Below are positions 11,405-13,754 of a stretch of 13,754 bases of DNA, piece by piece. Made by a program: the position numbers and the translations under genes. Position 1 is the first letter of the stretch, and every line of letters starts with the position of its first letter. The notes under the pieces are model-generated. The model made no database searches and was not told the DNA's origin. It saw nothing but the letters and a program-made list of their open reading frames with translations. Origin of the DNA: CAZCAQ01 sp964540135 (GTDB lineage: Bacteria > Patescibacteriota > WWE3 > UBA101185 > UBA10185); the NCBI GenBank assembly GCA_964540135.1, contig CAZILK010000020.1:1-13754 (forward strand), in the 5' to 3' direction.

Positions 11405-13754
11405 TACCAAACATAAACCAAAAATTTTTAATTAAAATAGCAGCCATAACTCTGTATTTTATTTCCATTTCGATCGTTTCTGAGGCAAAAGCCGCAGATA
11501 AATACTGCGGCAAAGCTCTGGTAATAGATTCTTACTCTTGTTCTTATATAGATCAGCCCTGGCCAATGGCCGATGAATGCAAGAAGGTTATAGGTAATAC
11601 TGACTATATTGTAGGTTGCACTGGAGATCCCGAAAACTGCACCACCACAGCTGCAATACTGGGTTCAAACGGCACGTGCGAGGTGGATGTTGGGCAAAAG
11701 TGTGAAAAAGTTGCCGGTTACTCTGATTGTTGGGTAAATCCAGGAGATCCTCCTCCTCCTGCGCCTCCTGATAACTCCAAGTGCGGTATTTCATGTACAG
11801 TTGCATCTCAATGTGGAGGCTTGGAGTGTGCTCCAGGGAACGTTTGTTACGGGGCTGCTTGTGATACTGGCGATAAGGTTGCAAATCACAGAATTTCTGG
11901 AAGAGTGTTAAATTGTAGTGATCAACCTATTTCCGGTGCGAAGGTAAAAGCATGGGGAAACACAGTTACTACAAACAGCAATGGTTATTATACTGTAGCC
12001 AAAGGAAAATACTGTAAAGACAGTAAAGTTGAGACATCTGTTGTTGCTGGAAAAGACGCTGATCCTACAGCGACAAATTATTACGGTCGTGTAGATACGC
12101 CGTCATTTCAAAGAGGTGATTGCAAAGATATTAATTGCGGTTATACCGGTTCACCTCTCACTTCAACGCCTGCAAGGCAGGCTTACTACCTGTACCCCCC
12201 AGCTTATACAGACGCAGAATGGACTTATTTTTTTTGTGCAACTGATGACGCCAACGCAAATACTGGTTTTGATTTCAAACAAAAAAATTGTACTACAAAT
12301 GCTTTTCCAAACGGATCCATATCCGGTACTGATACAGTTACCCTTAACTCAACCAATAACAAATGGTCTTTGACTGCGTCGGATGCTGAAGGACAAGGTA
12401 ACACTCTTTCAGCTTATATTGCACCAGGAGATCCCCCGGCCGCTAATGCAGCTTGGTCAACGTTATATTCTCAAAATCCTAGTGCTGACTTCAGCAGTCT
12501 TACTGTTGATACGAATGCCTGGACATGCTCTGCTGCCGGGAAATACACGATTATAGCAGTAGTAGCTGATAATGCAGGCCAAAAGTGCTCTGGTAATCCG
12601 GTAGGTGCAGAACAAAGATGCGCCTCCAATCCAAATGACAGAAAAGTTATAAACTGTAGTAACATCTGTGCTGGCGTTCCTGTGACAGTTACGAAAGAGT
12701 GTCTAACTGGAGGTGGCTATAGAGCGAGTGTAAGCTGGACAAAACCAACAGGTGCGTCATCTTTTGTTATAGCTTATCGGGTTACTTCTCCCGCAGGTCC
12801 TTACACTTATGAGAGTGGTATAGCACCAGGTTGCACAAACGATAATTCTTGCTTGTGGACTAAAGATTTTACTGACAATGCACCACGCGAGTTTATGGTT
12901 AGAGTTCGTGAGAGCACTGCCTGCACACAAGAAGCTCATGCTTATGGTAGTGCTATGCCTCTGAGTGCTTGCTCAACCTGTGCTGGCGTAACTACAACAA
13001 ATGCTCAGGCATGTAGCGCAAATGGTGCCACACAAACTTGTACTTGGACAAAGCCAGCAGGTGCAACTGAAATGGCTGTTGGCCACAAAGCAACAAGCAG
13101 TTCAAATTGGCAGTACTCAGATTCTATAAATCAGTCAGCTCAGTTCAATGCAGCCAGAACTTCCTGGACTGGAAGCTGGAACGATAGAGTTAGTCGAGAT
13201 TGTAGGGTACGAGTTTATAGAAGCACTGCCTGCACTCCTGGAGATAGCACTTTTGGTGCCGTCGCAACCGCAGCTGCCCCAACATCCTGCACTGCTTCCG
13301 GTTCTTTAGTTGTTACAAAAACTTTTGATGATCCCAGTACTACCGCAACCTCGCCATTTACATCTGGTAATCTCATCTACTTTAATATTAATGTTGCAAA
13401 TACATCTACTTCAAATGCTGCTGGCGTTACACTAACAGACTCAATTCCAACTTACACTAATTACGATGCTTCCCCAGATCCTTGGACCTGCGCCAATACT
13501 AACAGCGGAGACTGTACTTTAAGTCTTGGAACTATAAATGCAAACTCAAGTAAGAGCGCCAGATTTGTCGCTAAGGTTGAAAATAACTACGCTACTGCAA
13601 GCGGTGTTAATTACCAGACTTCAAATAATGCTTGTGCCTCATCGACAACTAGCGGCATCTCAAGTGATTGTGATTCAGCAACTGTAGACCTTAGAGATGC
13701 AGCTAGCGCAACCCCTACATGTACTCTCACCGCCACACCTGCCTCTCTTGCTCT
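11401..13754 (+). CDS. Large Cys-rich secreted surface protein (partial, C-terminus outside window)
   Basis: The frame from ATG 11401 is open to the window edge, at least 784 codons. Residues 1-31 are a signal peptide ending S-E-A-K-A31. Residues 33-160 are Cys-rich, with a Pro linker at 114-124 and a compact six-Cys module at about 130-157 (spacing C-x3-C-x5-C-x4-C-x5-C-x4-C). Residues 163-200 match a carboxypeptidase-regulatory-like domain (ISGRVLNCSDQPISGAKVKA, then TTNSNGYYTV). A Cys-poor Ig-like stretch (about 300-410) precedes two tandem repeats at 423-526 and 527-630, fibronectin III-like with the shared motifs CAGV, WTKP(T/A)GA and VRV-x2-STACT. Residues 634 to about 748 are a DUF11-type domain (NVANTS, VTLTDSIP). 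The protein is probably a long extracellular stalk or adhesin stabilised by disulfides. It overlaps the upstream anchored-protein gene by ATGA. How it is held at the surface cannot be seen because the end is missing. Confidence 0.85.
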   Translation, partial: MIPNINQKFLIKIAAITLYFISISIVSEAKAADKYCGKALVIDSYSCSYIDQPWPMADECKKVIGNTDYIVGCTGDPENCTTTAAILGSNGTCEVDVGQKCEKVAGYSDCWVNPGDPPPPAPPDNSKCGISCTVASQCGGLECAPGNVCYGAACDTGDKVANHRISGRVLNCSDQPISGAKVKAWGNTVTTNSNGYYTVAKGKYCKDSKVETSVVAGKDADPTATNYYGRVDTPSFQRGDCKDINCGYTGSPLTSTPARQAYYLYPPAYTDAEWTYFFCATDDANANTGFDFKQKNCTTNAFPNGSISGTDTVTLNSTNNKWSLTASDAEGQGNTLSAYIAPGDPPAANAAWSTLYSQNPSADFSSLTVDTNAWTCSAAGKYTIIAVVADNAGQKCSGNPVGAEQRCASNPNDRKVINCSNICAGVPVTVTKECLTGGGYRASVSWTKPTGASSFVIAYRVTSPAGPYTYESGIAPGCTNDNSCLWTKDFTDNAPREFMVRVRESTACTQEAHAYGSAMPLSACSTCAGVTTTNAQACSANGATQTCTWTKPAGATEMAVGHKATSSSNWQYSDSINQSAQFNAARTSWTGSWNDRVSRDCRVRVYRSTACTPGDSTFGAVATAAAPTSCTASGSLVVTKTFDDPSTTATSPFTSGNLIYFNINVANTSTSNAAGVTLTDSIPTYTNYDASPDPWTCANTNSGDCTLSLGTINANSSKSARFVAKVENNYATASGVNYQTSNNACASSTTSGISSDCDSATVDLRDAASATPTCTLTATPASLA
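12667..13290 (+). repeat. Two in-frame tandem repeats inside the surface protein gene
   Basis: Two units of about 104 codons (12667-12978 and 12979-13290) encode related Cys-rich fibronectin-like domains. Both open with the same 12-base stretch CTGTGCTGGCGT (12666-12677 and 12978-12989), spaced exactly 312 bases. They also share AGCACTGCCTGCAC (12913-12926 and 13222-13235). Between these islands the DNA has diverged, so this is an old duplication with a few conserved structural positions. Confidence 0.8.

Noticed and set aside
8900..11410. Alternative genetic code with TGA read as Gly
   Set aside because: TGA ends the nucleotidyltransferase and the anchored protein at sensible lengths, and no conserved position in any gene needs a TGA-encoded Gly.
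11588..11884. Minus-strand reading frame of 98 codons
   Set aside because: It lies antisense within the large surface protein gene, has no coding signature, and the plus frame there is open with clear domains.
12116..12373. Plus-strand reading frame of 85 codons
   Set aside because: It is an alternative frame inside the surface protein gene; the true frame is continuous on both sides and encodes the Cys-rich protein.
12667..13290. CRISPR-like or mobile-element repeat
   Set aside because: The repeat is in frame, 312 bases long, diverged between short identical islands, and encodes protein domains. No transposase, terminal repeats or short regular spacers are seen in the window.

Overview
The window looks like a stretch of chromosome from an AT-rich bacterium, most probably a member of the Candidate Phyla Radiation (Patescibacteria). 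I infer this from the gene style: a compact type IV pilus set (PilB, PilT, PilC, one pilin), a DNA polymerase III delta'-like gene without a visible P-loop, many secreted Ig-like, fibronectin-like and DUF11-type surface proteins of no named family, and promoters placed so close to start codons that most transcripts should be leaderless. The class within the radiation cannot be fixed by reading alone. The standard bacterial code fits: TGA is used as a stop and Gly codons are GGN, so TGA is not recoded.

Layout. 1-434 (minus) is the N-terminal part of a delta'-like clamp-loader subunit, cut by the window edge. 435-570 is a divergent intergenic region with promoters and two perfect inverted repeats. 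571-5186 (plus) is the type IV pilus cluster pilB-pilT-pilC-pilin, tightly spaced and closed by a clear intrinsic terminator at 5208-5236. 5267-6319 (plus) is a secreted protein with two related Ig-like domains, each holding a Cys pair, and a C-terminal coiled coil. It meets, tail to tail with a 1-base gap, an ABC exporter (8108-6321, minus). From 8109 on, everything runs on the plus strand: a short RmlA-type sugar nucleotidyltransferase (8184-8906), a two-domain lipoprotein (8961-10670), a membrane-anchored protein (10739-11404) and, overlapping it by ATGA, a large Cys-rich secreted surface protein (11401 to beyond 13754). That last gene has no stop in the window and reads open for at least 784 codons.

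How they fit. PilB (extension ATPase), PilT (retraction ATPase), PilC (inner-membrane platform) and the pilin form the core of a retractile type IV pilus. The prepilin peptidase and PilM/N/O are not in the window. The right half looks like a cell-envelope locus: one activated-sugar enzyme, one exporter and four secreted or anchored proteins of unknown function. The strongest undescribed signals are (a) a repeated promoter design, with a -10 hexamer followed by exactly 6 bases (range 6-8) and then the start codon, seen at six genes on both strands, and (b) the membrane protein/giant surface protein pair with tandem Cys-rich fibronectin-like repeats. A surface-attachment or host-contact role is inference only.
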